A stretch of DNA of 64,000 nucleotides from Streptomyces sp. RKAG293 (GTDB taxonomy: Bacteria > Actinomycetota > Actinomycetes > Streptomycetales > Streptomycetaceae), in contig NZ_JAJOZB010000001.1 in the NCBI RefSeq assembly GCF_023701745.1, positions 496,001-560,000 of the forward strand. Reading direction: 5' to 3'. The position numbers and the translations under genes are program-made. The notes under the pieces are model-generated. The model did not search any database. It had not been told where the DNA came from and worked only from the letters and a program-made list of their open reading frames with translations. Below are positions 51,850 through 61,392 of this stretch, piece by piece (the stretch's first letter is position 1; every line of letters starts with the position of its first letter).

Positions 51850-52217
51850 GATGGTGCCTCTCTTTGAATACGACGGTTTCCCAGCGTGAGATCCATTGCC
51901 GATGGACTGCGACCAACAGTCCGTGCGACAACAATTCGCAATTCCCAGGAGAAGAATCGAGGGCGTTGCTTCGTCTCTCTGCTCGGCGGTGCCCGATCAA
52001 TCTCTCGCAGTCGGCGGCGCGCTTCTTGTAAAAATCCGACCTGGCGTCGATTCTCTTTACTTATTCGCTGGGGTCGGATAGGGGTATGCAGATGAGGAGT
52101 TGTCGGATAACCGAATACTCCCGGCCGATGCGGTCTGTTCATCAGGCCCCCGACGCGGGACCCTTGACCGCCGGGAGGGGTCGACGGGATCCGTCGACGA
52201 CGAATGGGGGAATCAGG
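51850..52217. other. AT-richer divergent intergenic region
   Basis: Between the small secreted protein and the AraC gene the G+C is visibly lower than in the genes (tracts such as TTGTAAAAATCC and TTCTCTTTACTTATTCGC at 52028-52066). Promoters for both genes should lie here. I found no strong dyad, RNA gene or terminator. Confidence 0.5.
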
Positions 52218-53279
52218 GTGTGGCATCGAAAATGTCCGGCCGGAACGTGGGAGGTGGCTCGGCAGCTACCGCATCCCGCACTGCGACCAGGGGTTCTGCA
52301 ATACCGCGGCTTCCGCATGGATCTCGGCGGATCCAGACGCCGGCTGGAGCTTCCCTCCGGGTCCGTCACCGTCGTCTTCAACTTCGGCCGGCCGCTGCGG
52401 GTGACCTGTGCCTCCAGCGGGCGCGTCCTGGCGTCCTCGTCGGCACCGGTGGTGGCCGGCATGCTCACCCGTCCCTCGATCGGTGAACACTCCGGCCGGC
52501 TGCACGGCATGGAGGTCGCGCTCCAGCCCTGGGCCGCGTTCCGCCTGTTCGACACGCCCATGCGCGAGCTGGCCGACGCCATGGCGCCGGCCGACCCGGT
52601 GATCGGCGCACGGTGCCAGATCCTGTCGGATGCTCTGGCCGAGGCGCCGGGATGGCCGGAGCGCTTCGCGCTGCTGGACACGGCACTGCGCCTCTGGACC
52701 GAGACGGGTGCGACGCCCTGCCCGCGCACGATCCATGCCTGGGATCAGTTACGGGCCAGTGGGGGCACGGTGCCCGTCCGGGAGTTGGCGACCTCGACCG
52801 GATGGAGCGAGCGCCATCTGGAACGCCGTTTCCTGGAGCAGATCGGGCTCTCCCCCAAAGGCGCGGGCCGGGTGCTGCGTCTGCGGCAGGCCCTGACGAT
52901 GATGGCCGAGGGGAAGAGCTCCGCCGATGTCGCGATGGGATGCCGCTTCTACGACCAGGCGCACTTCAACCGCGAGTTCAAAGCGATGACCGGGCATGCG
53001 CCGTCACGTTTCATGGCCATCCGCACCCTCGGCGGCTCCGGCCCACCGGCCGTCGACCGCTTGGAGGGCCAGGTCACCAGCGCCGTGCGGACGCCTGAGG
53101 GATCCCCGGACGCCGTGGTGCGGCGGCAGGGGCCGGCGCAGTGTGATCGTGCGCGGAAACCGCGTTCCCGCGTGCTTCGCCGTGATGATGCGGTCGTCCA
53201 CTACGAGCAGCCGGTGAAGGAGGGAAGCGCGCCAACCGGGCGTTCTCCTACCGCAATGGGGTGCGGGCGTGGGTCGTGA
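52218..53279 (+). CDS. AraC-family transcriptional regulator
   Basis: The protein has about 353 residues, with start GTG 52218 (GGGGG 7 nt upstream). The DNA-binding region has the two HTHs GTVPVRELATSTGWSERHLERRFLEQIGLSPKGAGRVLRLRQAL and SSADVAMGCRFYDQAHFNREFKAMTGHAPSRF. The N-terminal 170 residues look like a sensor. About 60 residues beyond the HTH (ending PTAMGCGRGS) are arginine-rich and unlike typical AraC proteins; they overlap the end of the convergent small membrane protein by 32 bases, so the tail may be a read-through of a lost stop. Confidence 0.8.
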   Translation: MWHRKCPAGTWEVARQLPHPALRPGVLQYRGFRMDLGGSRRRLELPSGSVTVVFNFGRPLRVTCASSGRVLASSSAPVVAGMLTRPSIGEHSGRLHGMEVALQPWAAFRLFDTPMRELADAMAPADPVIGARCQILSDALAEAPGWPERFALLDTALRLWTETGATPCPRTIHAWDQLRASGGTVPVRELATSTGWSERHLERRFLEQIGLSPKGAGRVLRLRQALTMMAEGKSSADVAMGCRFYDQAHFNREFKAMTGHAPSRFMAIRTLGGSGPPAVDRLEGQVTSAVRTPEGSPDAVVRRQGPAQCDRARKPRSRVLRRDDAVVHYEQPVKEGSAPTGRSPTAMGCGRGS

Positions 53280-53490
53280 TCGCGGCCGTGCCGATGATGA
53301 TCCAGACCATGTTGAGCACCGCTGAGGGCCACGCCCGGTGATACGCGGAGTTGGCGGTCAGGGCGGCGGCGCCGAACAGGTTGAGCACCTGGAAGGCGAC
53401 GCCGCCGGCACGGATCCGTTCGGCCGAGACCAGGGCGTAGGCCGCCAACAGGAAGGCCGCTCCCGCCCAGCCGACGGCCGCCAGGAACAT
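53248..53490 (-). CDS. CBU_0592-like small membrane protein
   Basis: The 80-residue protein has three hydrophobic helices: MFLAAVGWAGAAFLLAAYAL, FQVLNLFGAAALTANSAYH and SAVLNMVWIIIGTAAI. The pattern Gx4Llay, NLxGAxxL and AVLNxVWxxIG is the CBU_0592 membrane-protein family. The ATG is 10 bp past the stop of the cyclase gene, so it is the second gene of a short operon. It overlaps the AraC gene tail on the other strand. Confidence 0.75.
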   Translation of the reverse strand: MFLAAVGWAGAAFLLAAYALVSAERIRAGGVAFQVLNLFGAAALTANSAYHRAWPSAVLNMVWIIIGTAAITTHARTPLR

Positions 53491-53500
53491 CTCCACCGAA

Positions 53501-54415
53501 CTACCGGTCCTGGTCCATGAGCGCGTAGGCCCGTACGGGGAAGGTGCCCAGGCCCTCGACCGCCGGCGGTGCGGCGGTGAAGCGGAACCCGTGGGGCGGC
53601 AGCTGCTCCAGCCCCCGCAGGTGCTCGACCACGGGGATGCCCGCGGCGAGCAGCAGGGTGTGGGCGGGGCGCGTCCCATCAGTCGTGCTGTCGATGTTGA
53701 GTGAGTCGATCCCCACCAGGGCCGGCCTCTGCTCGGCGAGCCAGGCCGCCGCCTCGGCGGTCAGGAAGGGGTGACCGTCGCCGTACTGCTCGGTGCCCCA
53801 ATGCCGGTCCCAGCCGGTGTGGATCAGCACGGCCTTGCCGGTCACGTCGTGCGGCAGCAGGAGCGACCGGTCGACTCCGGGCCCCCCGGTGCCCGTCACC
53901 CGGACCACCACGCCGTCCAGGTCGGTCAGCCGCTCCAGCGCCAGCGCGGCGAGGTCGTCCCCGTCGGCGAAGCGGTGGAAGGGGGCGTCGAGGTACGTAC
54001 CCGTGTTGGCCACCATCGCGATGTGTCCGATGGAGAACTCGGTACCCGGCGCATAGGTGCCGCGAGAGGCCTCGCGGGAGAGGTGCTCGCCGATCTCGGG
54101 TCCGGGCACTCCCGGAAGGGTCACCATGCCCTGGCGGATCGGATGGCTCAGGTCCACAGTCCGTCCCCCGGCACGAGCGGTCCCCGCGGTGCCGCGCGAT
54201 CCCTTGTGGGGCTCGCGCAGCAGCTGCCGCTCGCTGATGCGTACCTCGCCGACCATCAGCAGACCGAGGTGGCGTACGAGCAGCTCCCCGACCTCCTGGT
54301 CACTGATGTCAGGACCCGGCACGTCCAGCCGGAACCCCTGGGTCTGCAGGGCTCCGCCGTTGGCGAAGACGACATCGGCGTCGAACTGGACGCGCCATTC
54401 CTCACTGGTTTCCAT
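53501..54415 (-). CDS. cyclase-family (kynurenine formamidase-like) protein with extra N-terminal domain
   Basis: The 304-residue protein begins with a domain of about 85 residues (FDADVVFANGGALQTQGFRL to MVGEVRISERQLLREPHKG), then the cyclase domain RTVDLSHPIRQGMVTLPGVPG. The metal motif of the family, H-x-G-T-H-x-D-A-P-x-H, appears here as NTGTYLDAPFH: the first two histidines are Asn and Tyr. It therefore keeps the Asp and last His only, and may bind metal differently or not at all. ATG 54415 has CGGAG just upstream. It is divergent from a LysR gene. Confidence 0.75.
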   Translation of the reverse strand: METSEEWRVQFDADVVFANGGALQTQGFRLDVPGPDISDQEVGELLVRHLGLLMVGEVRISERQLLREPHKGSRGTAGTARAGGRTVDLSHPIRQGMVTLPGVPGPEIGEHLSREASRGTYAPGTEFSIGHIAMVANTGTYLDAPFHRFADGDDLAALALERLTDLDGVVVRVTGTGGPGVDRSLLLPHDVTGKAVLIHTGWDRHWGTEQYGDGHPFLTAEAAAWLAEQRPALVGIDSLNIDSTTDGTRPAHTLLLAAGIPVVEHLRGLEQLPPHGFRFTAAPPAVEGLGTFPVRAYALMDQDR

Positions 54416-54445
54416 GCTCCGATGATCAGTGAAGCCCTGCTGTAT

Positions 54446-54465
54446 TTCAATCACGATTTTCTGAA
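54446..54465. promoter_or_regulatory. LysR-type box in the divergent cyclase/LysR gap
   Basis: TTCA-N12-TGAA forms a short inverted repeat within an AT-rich stretch, and the whole fits the T-N11-A pattern expected for LysR proteins. It is the only dyad I see in the 70-bp gap. Confidence 0.45.
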
Positions 54466-54485
54466 GTGCCACTACAGTTCTGCTT

Positions 54486-55403
54486 ATGGAACTCGACCCC
54501 CGGCGGCTTCGCGTCCTGCGTGCGGTCGCTCTGCGCGGGGGTGTCATGGACGCGGCCCAGCTACTGCACCTCTCACCGTCCGCCGTGTCCCAACAGCTCG
54601 CGCAGCTGGAGCGGGAGGTGGGCCTGCCGCTGGTGGACCGCTCCCGGCGCAGAATCGGACTCACTCCCGCCGGACACCTGCTCGCCGCCCGCGCGGAACG
54701 CATCGAGCAGGAGCTGACCGAGGCGCGACGTGAACTGACGGAACTCAGCGGCCGGGTGGCCGGACCGGTCACGATCGCCGCGTTCTCCACGGCGATCTGC
54801 CACCTGGTGGCGCCGGCACTGAGCGCGATCGTGGAGGCGTATCCCGAGCTGGAACCGCGGGTGGTCGAGCTGGAGGGCCCCGCGGCCCTCCGCGAACTGC
54901 GCACCGGCGGTTGCGACATGGTCATCACCGAACACGACGGCGAGAGTGCCGAAGCCTCCGACGGGCGCGACCTGGCCTCCTCCCCCGTGGCCGACGACGA
55001 GTACCGCGTGGTCACGCCCGCGAGCTGGCCGCGGCCGGCCTCGATCCGGGACCTGGCCGGCCGCCCCTGGGTCGCCAGCCCCGACGACACCGCCTGCGGC
55101 CGGGCGCTCCTGCGGATCTGCGCCGACAACGGCTTCACCGCGCGCCGCGACCACCTGTGCAGGGAGTTCCCCACCGTCCTGGCGATGGTGGCAGCCGGTG
55201 CGGGGGCGGCCGTCGTGCCGACGCTGGCGCTCGGCCCGACACCGCCGGCACCGGTCGCGGTGCCCGCCGTGCCGGTCGTCGGCCACCGCAGGATCACCGC
55301 GCTGTTCCGCCGCTCGGGACCGGATCCCGTCGCGTCCGCCGTCGTCCAGGCGTTGCGGGAATCCGCCGATGAGGCCGGACTGATGCCGGTGCGGGTGCTG
55401 TGA
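54486..55403 (+). CDS. LysR-family transcriptional regulator
   Basis: The 305-residue protein has the LysR HTH LRVLRAVALRGGVMDAAQLLHLSPSAVSQQLAQLEREVGLPLVDR with the recognition helix SPSAVSQQLAQLE, then a substrate-binding domain (RVAGPVTIAAFSTAICHLVAP to ALFRRSG). It is divergent from the cyclase operon, which it probably controls. Confidence 0.88.
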   Translation: MELDPRRLRVLRAVALRGGVMDAAQLLHLSPSAVSQQLAQLEREVGLPLVDRSRRRIGLTPAGHLLAARAERIEQELTEARRELTELSGRVAGPVTIAAFSTAICHLVAPALSAIVEAYPELEPRVVELEGPAALRELRTGGCDMVITEHDGESAEASDGRDLASSPVADDEYRVVTPASWPRPASIRDLAGRPWVASPDDTACGRALLRICADNGFTARRDHLCREFPTVLAMVAAGAGAAVVPTLALGPTPPAPVAVPAVPVVGHRRITALFRRSGPDPVASAVVQALRESADEAGLMPVRVL

Positions 55404-55573
55404 CCGCACAGGTCCGGCGGGTTGGACGATGAATTCCGCGACAACGTCCGGGATGAGGTCCGCGACGATGCCCTGTTCGCTACAGACCTTGGCGCCACGC
55501 GCGTCGTTGAGGTCCAGGGCTCACGCCTCGTCAGGCCAGCGGCCTTCGATGTGCACTGGACGGCACCTCCTCC

Positions 55574-56398
55574 GTGCTGACCGGCGTCGACCCCGCCACC
55601 ATCGGCCGGCTGCTGCGGTACGACGTGCTCGAGGGCTCTCTCGACTGCCTCGTCAAGGGCCAGATCGCGGTGGCCGACTTCAAGGCCGCGCAGGCCGGCT
55701 GGCACGTGGGCCAGACCCTCCCCCTGCAGCGTCAGGACGACCAGCGCGGCAGCGTCACCATCGGCGCCGTCTACCACGCGGACGAGCAGAGCGACCTGCT
55801 GCCCAGCATCACCGCACCGGACTCCCTCGTCGCCCGCTACGACTCCACCCCGAACACCGCCGCGATCCCCGTCGCCACGGACGGCGGACCCGGCCGGGCC
55901 GCACTCGGCACCATCACCCACGCCCTCGGCGACAACCCGGCCCTGGCCGTCCTCGGCCAAGCAGCCGTCCGGGCCGAGGACAGCGGCCCCATCGGCGACC
56001 AACTCAACGTCTTCCACGCCCTGCTCAGCATGGCCCTGGTGATCGCCGCACTGGGCATCGCCAACACCCTCGCGATGTCGGTCCTCGAACGCCGCAAGGA
56101 GATCGGCACGTTGCGTGCCCTCGGCCTGGACCGCGCCGGGGTGACCCGGATGATCCGCCTGGAGGCCCTGCTCATCGGCGGACTCGGCGCGACCCTCGGC
56201 ACGGTCATGGGCGTCTTCCTGGGCTGGGCGCTCGGGCGCACCCTCCAGGAGACCGTCGCGGGCTACACGTTGGTCCTCCCCTGGGGACGCCTCGCGCTCG
56301 GCGTGCTCATCGCCCTGGCCGGGGCGTTGCTCGCCTCGCTCTGGCCGGCCCGCAGAGCCGCGAACGTCGACATCGCCGCCGCGACGGCGGCACAGTGA
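55574..56398 (+). pseudogene. C-terminal fragment of an FtsX-like ABC permease
   Basis: A reading frame of 274 codons corresponds to the last third of large MacB/FtsX-type permeases: end of the extracellular domain (LTGVDPATIGRLLRYDVLEG) and the final transmembrane block (LSMALVIAALGIANTLAMSV, LEALLIGGLGATLGTVMGVF, LALGVLIALAGALLASLWP, ending RRAANVDIAAATAAQ). It lacks the N-terminal helix, the first half and any ATPase partner. The frame reads in-phase a few codons further upstream (ALDGTSS) with no ribosome site, so it is a truncated remnant. Confidence 0.75.
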
Positions 56399-56420
56399 GT
56401 TCCCGCCCACCGGCCCCCGC

Positions 56421-59400
56421 TCAGCGTTCCGGTACCGGCCGACCAGCCAGCCGGTACCAGAAGCGGGCCTCCTCCGGGGCACCCTCGGCGTCCGCCACAT
56501 CACCGAGGAGCGCGAGCACGACGGCCGGCAGCGGGTGCGGTGCCTCGGCGGCGGGCTCGCCGGGGGCCGCCGGTGCGAGACGCGGGGTGTCAGCCGGCGC
56601 GGCGAGGCCGGCGGGGTCGGTGAGGTCGGCCGGCGCCTCCTGGTCCTCGGCCACCTGCGGGGTGTAGACCTCCTCGGCCCGGTCACGGTGCCCCGCGCTC
56701 AGCAGCAGCTCGGCGTAGTCGTAGCGGGCCACGGCCTCCGTGTCGGGGTCGCCGCACTCGATGGCCTGCTCGAACCACGGGTAGGCGTCCTCCGGCCGGC
56801 CGGCCGCCGTGAGCACCTGGCCGAGCAGCAGCAGCGCCTGCGGCCGGTGCTCGGTGTCGTCCGACGTGCCCAGCGGCAGCAACGTCCGCTCCGCCTCGGC
56901 GTACTGGAGCAGCCGGAACAACGTGCTGCCGAGGTAGCGGCGGGCCATCGGCTCCACCGAAGGGTCGCCGGAGGCGAGAGCTTCGGAGAGCAGCCGCCGG
57001 GCCTCCTCCAGGTCGTTGGTCGAGCGGCGTACGACACCGAGCAGTACGGCGGCCCGGGGGGCGGTCTCCTCATCGGCGATCTCCATGGCGGCGGCCAACA
57101 GTTCACCGGCCGCCTGCACCTCGCCCGTGTCCAGCAGGTACTCGCCGGTGCCGAGGTAGGCGAGCGCGATGGCCTCCTGGTCACCGGAGTTCTCCACCCC
57201 GGCCAGCAGCTCCTCCGCCGCCTCCTCGTCGCCGCCCCGCAGCAACTGGACCGCGAGGTAGGCGCGGGCCACCTCGGTGACGTCGGTGGGCTCGTCGTCC
57301 ACCACGGACCGCAGCAGTTCCTCCGCGCTCTCGGCGTCGCCGTCCTCGACGAGGCACTTCGCCAGCTGGAACCGGGCCATCTGCGAGGCCGGGGCGACGT
57401 TCGCGTCGCTCGCGGACCGCAGGTGGCCCAGTCCCTCGGGCCGCTGCGCGTTCTGGATCAGGACCATGCCGAGTACGGTGACCGCCCAGGTCGCGACGGT
57501 GGGGTCGTCGGAGTCCGCGACGACCCGCAGCAGGCTCTCGGCGCGCGCCAGGTCGCCCTGGTCGGCGAGCATCAGGGCGAGGTCCATCCGGCCGATCTGC
57601 GACCACTGCTCGTGCCCCGAGTCGATGGCGGTCCGGTACGCGGCCTCCGCCTCCTCGTACCGGCCCTCCCCGGCGAGGAAGTCGCCGAGCAGGTCGGCGG
57701 CGCGCGGCGACTGGACCGGGTGGCCGGCGTCCACCGCACCGGTCAGCTCCTCCACCACCCGGTCCGGCTCGTTGCCCGGCGCCCTGAGCATCAGGCCGAG
57801 GTCGATCCGGGCGATGGGTGACCAGTGCTGGTGCCCGGAGCCGATGGCGGTCCGGTACGCGGCCTCCGCCTCCTCGTACCGGCCCTCCTGGGACAGGAAG
57901 TCGCCGAGCATGTCGGCGGCGCCCGGCGACAGGTCCGGGTGGCCGGCGGCGATGGCGGTGGTCAGGAGGGTCACCGCCCGCTCCGCACCATCCGGTTCGT
58001 CCGCAGCGCTGTCACCGGCACCCTCCTGGGCGCCGTCCCCGCTTCCGTCACCGTTTCCGTCACCGCGCCGCGCCAGGCCGATGACGACGTCGGCGAGGTC
58101 GACGAGAGCGGCCACCGACCAGTCCGGGTGTCCGGTGGCGATCGCCCGCTCCAGCCACTCGACGGCCGCGGGACCGTCGCCCTGCGCGGAATAGCACTCA
58201 CCGAGCGCGCAGGCCGCCCTCGGCGACTGGTCGGGGTTGTCGGAGCCGGCCACCTCCAGCAGGAGTTCCATCGCCTCGTCGATGCGCTCCTGGTGCAGCA
58301 GCGTGATCGCCAGGAAGACCTTGGCGAGCGGGGTCAGCAGCGGGTGCCCGGAGCGGATCAGCGCCCGCAGCAGCGTCTCGGCCTCCTCGTACCGCCCCCG
58401 CACGATCAGGAGTTCACCCAGGCAGGCCTGGGCCAACGGCACCGCGTGGAACTGCCCGCTGTCCAGCACCGAACGGAGCAGCTCCTCGGCACGGTCCAGC
58501 TTGCCCTGGTTCACCAGCAGACCGCCGAGGTTGGCGCGGGCCATCGCGGTGATCTGGCCGGCGATCGACTCACCGACCGCCCGGGACAGGGTCCACGGCT
58601 GCTCGGCCGGCTCCGCCGGACCGCCCCGGACGATGCCCGGGGCGGCGCCCGCCCGGGACTTGCCGCGCACCGCGCCCGGCCTGCGGCCGGCCCGTACGCC
58701 CGCCGGTTCACCGTCGCTGAGCGTGAGAGCCTTGACCAACTGGGCCTGCGCCAACGGCGTCACCTCGGTGTCCCCGGCGGCGAGCACCGCCTCCAGCAGC
58801 CGCTCCGCCCGGTTGCTCTCCCCTTGTCTGACCAGCACTCCGGCCAGACCCACCTGCGCCATCTGGGAGACCTGCGGATCGCGCGATCCCACCGCGGCCT
58901 CCAACAGCTCCCGGGCCCTGGCCCGGTCGCCGGTCACCATCAGCGCCCCGGCCAGCACGACCTGCGCCAGCGGCACCACGCTCTCCACATCGGAGGCCAC
59001 CGCGCTGCCCAACTGCTCCACCGCGGGACCGAACCGGGCCAGGTACAGATACATCTCGCCCAGCATCAGCGCCGCCCAGGCCGGGTTGTCCCGGTCCTCG
59101 GACGCCGTCCCGACGATCCGCAGCAGCGTCTGCTCGGCGATCTCCGTCTCGTCGCGGATCAGCGCGGTGTACGCGGTCGCCAGCAGCTCGCCGGGCGGCC
59201 GGCTGTCGGTGAGGTACTGCCAGGCGAACCGCGGCACCGCGGCCGCCGGGTCGTCGTCGCGGGTGTCCAGGTACTCCGCCATGTACGGGGTCGCGGCGTA
59301 GCCCGGGGCGCCGTCCGGCCCCGGCACCTGCTGGACCAGTGCGATGCTGCCGGCCACCGGCTGCCGGGCCCAGGCCAGCGCGGTCCGGTACCCGGCGTCG

Positions 59401-60899
59401 TCGGCGTCGAGTTCCGGGTGGTAGGCGAAGAGGTAGGCGTCGAACAGTTCCCGCAGTGCCTCCTCGGGGACGCCCTCGGCCAGGCCCATCCGCAGCCAGT
59501 CGGTGGCCGCCCGCGCCAGTGCCCAGCCTGCCGGGTCGCTGTCCGCGCCGTCGTTGAAGCGCTGCTCCAACCCGGGTGCGGCGACCATGAGTTCACCGAT
59601 GCCGCGGACGTCGAAGTCCTCCCGGGGGTACAGCTCCCGGGCCCGCTCCGTGTCCTCCGTGCTCAGCAGCGACGGCAGTTCCACGGTCCGCGCCTTGGCC
59701 AGGACGGTTCGGGTGGTGCGGCCGACATCGTTCTCCATGCCGGTGAGGGCGGCCCGGTGCTTGGCCGGGATGGTCGCCACCACCGTGAACCCCGGCTGGC
59801 GGGTGAACCGTTCGAGGATCTGCAGGTCCAGGCCCCCGGGCCGCAGGAAGCGGTGCAGGTCGTCCAGCCAGACCACCACCGGGTCGGAGCCGGTGGGCAG
59901 CGGCAGCAGCCGGCTGAGATCGTCCAGCACCCGCCGGTCCTGGCCGTCCGGGCGCGGCACGATCAGCCGGGCGCCGGGCATCGTCCGCAGCAACGCCTCG
60001 TACAGGGTGCGGGACTTGCCCGCCTTGGACCGGCCGGCCAGCACCACGAACCGCTCCTCGGCGAGGTACGCGTCCAGCTGGTCGTCCTGGGGGCGGCGGG
60101 ACACGTAGGGCGCGCCGTCCCGCAGGTCGCTGTACTTGGAACGGGAGACCCCGATGTCGTGCGGATCCACCTCGTCCACCCGGGGGATCGCGCCGTCCCC
60201 GGTCAGCGGCAGCCACAGCAGGCCCTCCAGCCGGTCGCGCAGCTCGGTGGTGGTGGTGTCCCTGATGTACGGGGCGAGGCCGGGCCAGTACCGGGCCACC
60301 GTCTCGACCCGGACGGCGTACGCGGTGCGCCGGTCCACCGCGACCACCTTGTCGCGGGCGACCAGCATCCCGACCACGCCCTGGAGGTTGACGTCCCACA
60401 CGGGCGAGCCGGAGAAGCCCTGCTCGAGCCCCCAGCCGGCGTGCGGTCCGGCTTCGACCTGGAGCCACTCGTCGCCGGCGTGCCCGATGATCTCGCCACG
60501 CACCGGCACGCCCTGGCGGCGGTGTTCCGCCGGGTAGCCGTACGCCCGGAAACGGTGGTCCCAGGTGCCGGTGCCGGTGGTCCGCAGCGGGGCCGGCAGC
60601 GCCTCCGGGGGCGCCGGCGCGCCGAGTTCGAGCACCGCCACGTCGCCGGTCTCGTCGCCGGCGTCCGGGTGCCAGCCGTCGGCCACCACGGTCGCGGGCA
60701 AGGGGTCGTGCGCGGACGCGAACTGGAAGCGGACGAACACCGGCTCCGCCGGAACGCCCGGGGCCCGGCCCGACCGCACCACATGGGCGCAGGTCAGCAC
60801 ATGCCGCGGCGTCACCAGCAGGCCGGCGCCGACCGGGTCCCCGGTCGCCGACCGGCGCACGCTGACCAGCCAGGGCGGCCGCTCCCGGTCCGGGGCCAC
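56421..60899 (-). CDS. trypsin-like protease - STAND NTPase - TPR protein
   Basis: The protein has 1492 residues. Residues 10-210 are a trypsin-like domain with an intact triad: His in LTCAHVV (about 39), Asp in GDVAVLEL (86) and Ser in GFSGSPV (163). Residues 270-450 are an NTPase with Walker A GRSKAGKS (289-296) and Walker B PVVVWLDDLHRF (about 340-351), the STAND layout. Residues about 590-1485 are tandem TPR-like helices (EGRYEEAEAAYRTAI and similar). Effector, switch and sensor lie in one chain. The GTG start is 5 bp after the trypsin-co-occurring gene's stop, so the two are coupled. Cleaved substrate and trigger are unknown; immune or conflict signalling is the best analogy. Confidence 0.85.
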   Translation of the reverse strand: MAPDRERPPWLVSVRRSATGDPVGAGLLVTPRHVLTCAHVVRSGRAPGVPAEPVFVRFQFASAHDPLPATVVADGWHPDAGDETGDVAVLELGAPAPPEALPAPLRTTGTGTWDHRFRAYGYPAEHRRQGVPVRGEIIGHAGDEWLQVEAGPHAGWGLEQGFSGSPVWDVNLQGVVGMLVARDKVVAVDRRTAYAVRVETVARYWPGLAPYIRDTTTTELRDRLEGLLWLPLTGDGAIPRVDEVDPHDIGVSRSKYSDLRDGAPYVSRRPQDDQLDAYLAEERFVVLAGRSKAGKSRTLYEALLRTMPGARLIVPRPDGQDRRVLDDLSRLLPLPTGSDPVVVWLDDLHRFLRPGGLDLQILERFTRQPGFTVVATIPAKHRAALTGMENDVGRTTRTVLAKARTVELPSLLSTEDTERARELYPREDFDVRGIGELMVAAPGLEQRFNDGADSDPAGWALARAATDWLRMGLAEGVPEEALRELFDAYLFAYHPELDADDAGYRTALAWARQPVAGSIALVQQVPGPDGAPGYAATPYMAEYLDTRDDDPAAAVPRFAWQYLTDSRPPGELLATAYTALIRDETEIAEQTLLRIVGTASEDRDNPAWAALMLGEMYLYLARFGPAVEQLGSAVASDVESVVPLAQVVLAGALMVTGDRARARELLEAAVGSRDPQVSQMAQVGLAGVLVRQGESNRAERLLEAVLAAGDTEVTPLAQAQLVKALTLSDGEPAGVRAGRRPGAVRGKSRAGAAPGIVRGGPAEPAEQPWTLSRAVGESIAGQITAMARANLGGLLVNQGKLDRAEELLRSVLDSGQFHAVPLAQACLGELLIVRGRYEEAETLLRALIRSGHPLLTPLAKVFLAITLLHQERIDEAMELLLEVAGSDNPDQSPRAACALGECYSAQGDGPAAVEWLERAIATGHPDWSVAALVDLADVVIGLARRGDGNGDGSGDGAQEGAGDSAADEPDGAERAVTLLTTAIAAGHPDLSPGAADMLGDFLSQEGRYEEAEAAYRTAIGSGHQHWSPIARIDLGLMLRAPGNEPDRVVEELTGAVDAGHPVQSPRAADLLGDFLAGEGRYEEAEAAYRTAIDSGHEQWSQIGRMDLALMLADQGDLARAESLLRVVADSDDPTVATWAVTVLGMVLIQNAQRPEGLGHLRSASDANVAPASQMARFQLAKCLVEDGDAESAEELLRSVVDDEPTDVTEVARAYLAVQLLRGGDEEAAEELLAGVENSGDQEAIALAYLGTGEYLLDTGEVQAAGELLAAAMEIADEETAPRAAVLLGVVRRSTNDLEEARRLLSEALASGDPSVEPMARRYLGSTLFRLLQYAEAERTLLPLGTSDDTEHRPQALLLLGQVLTAAGRPEDAYPWFEQAIECGDPDTEAVARYDYAELLLSAGHRDRAEEVYTPQVAEDQEAPADLTDPAGLAAPADTPRLAPAAPGEPAAEAPHPLPAVVLALLGDVADAEGAPEEARFWYRLAGRPVPER

Positions 60900-60904
60900 C
60901 GGAC

Positions 60905-61234
60905 TCAGGCCGTGCCGCCGGCGGCGGGCCGGCTCCAGTGCACCTTCACCGTGAAGTGGCCCTCGATCGCGCTCTTCGCGATCACCATGCCGGACTCCGC
61001 GTTGAACTTCATCCCGAACTCGATCTCGTACGAGTCCGGTCCCAGCGCCCGTACCGAGTCGATCACCGACCGGAGTGCCGGCCGGGCATGGTCGAGGGCG
61101 TCCTCCAGCCGCTGCCCGGCCCGCACCACTCCGCCCGGCTCCCGGGAGATCCGCTCCAGTCCCGGCGCGTCATCGGCCACCTCGACCTGCAACGACGTGC
61201 CGTCCGGACCCTCGAAACGCACGATCTCACTCAT
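60905..61234 (-). CDS. trypsin-co-occurring domain 1 (CU044_2847-type) protein
   Basis: The 109-residue protein reads IVRFEGPDGTSLQVEVADDA to YEIEFGMKFNAESGMVIAKS and EGHFTVKVHW, a beta-rich single domain. This matches the small domain found repeatedly beside or fused to trypsin-STAND proteins (trypsin-co-occurring domain 1). It may bind, gate or be cut by the protease. ATG 61234 has a GGGGG upstream. It is the first gene of the operon, and its stop is 5 bp before the large gene's GTG. Confidence 0.8.
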   Translation of the reverse strand: MSEIVRFEGPDGTSLQVEVADDAPGLERISREPGGVVRAGQRLEDALDHARPALRSVIDSVRALGPDSYEIEFGMKFNAESGMVIAKSAIEGHFTVKVHWSRPAAGGTA

Positions 61235-61392
61235 TGGCCCCCCAAGTGCCTTGTGAATCAAGGATGTTGGAACTCCCCTGCCGGTGATCGTAATAGCCCG
61301 AACGCCGGATCGGCGCGGGTTTGCGGCGATACGATGACCGTCTTGCGGCGCGGCCCAGAAGACGGCCCGCCGAGCGGTCGACTGGGGGGACG

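Noticed and set aside
55404..55573. Possible relic gene between LysR and the permease fragment
   Set aside because: Both strands give short plausible readings (for example SEQGIVADLIPDVVAEFI on the minus strand) but each is cut by stops and matches no family I can name.
54416..56686. Extension of the cyclase gene to a protein of more than 1000 residues
   Set aside because: The added part is antisense to the LysR gene and permease fragment; the real start is the ATG at 54415.
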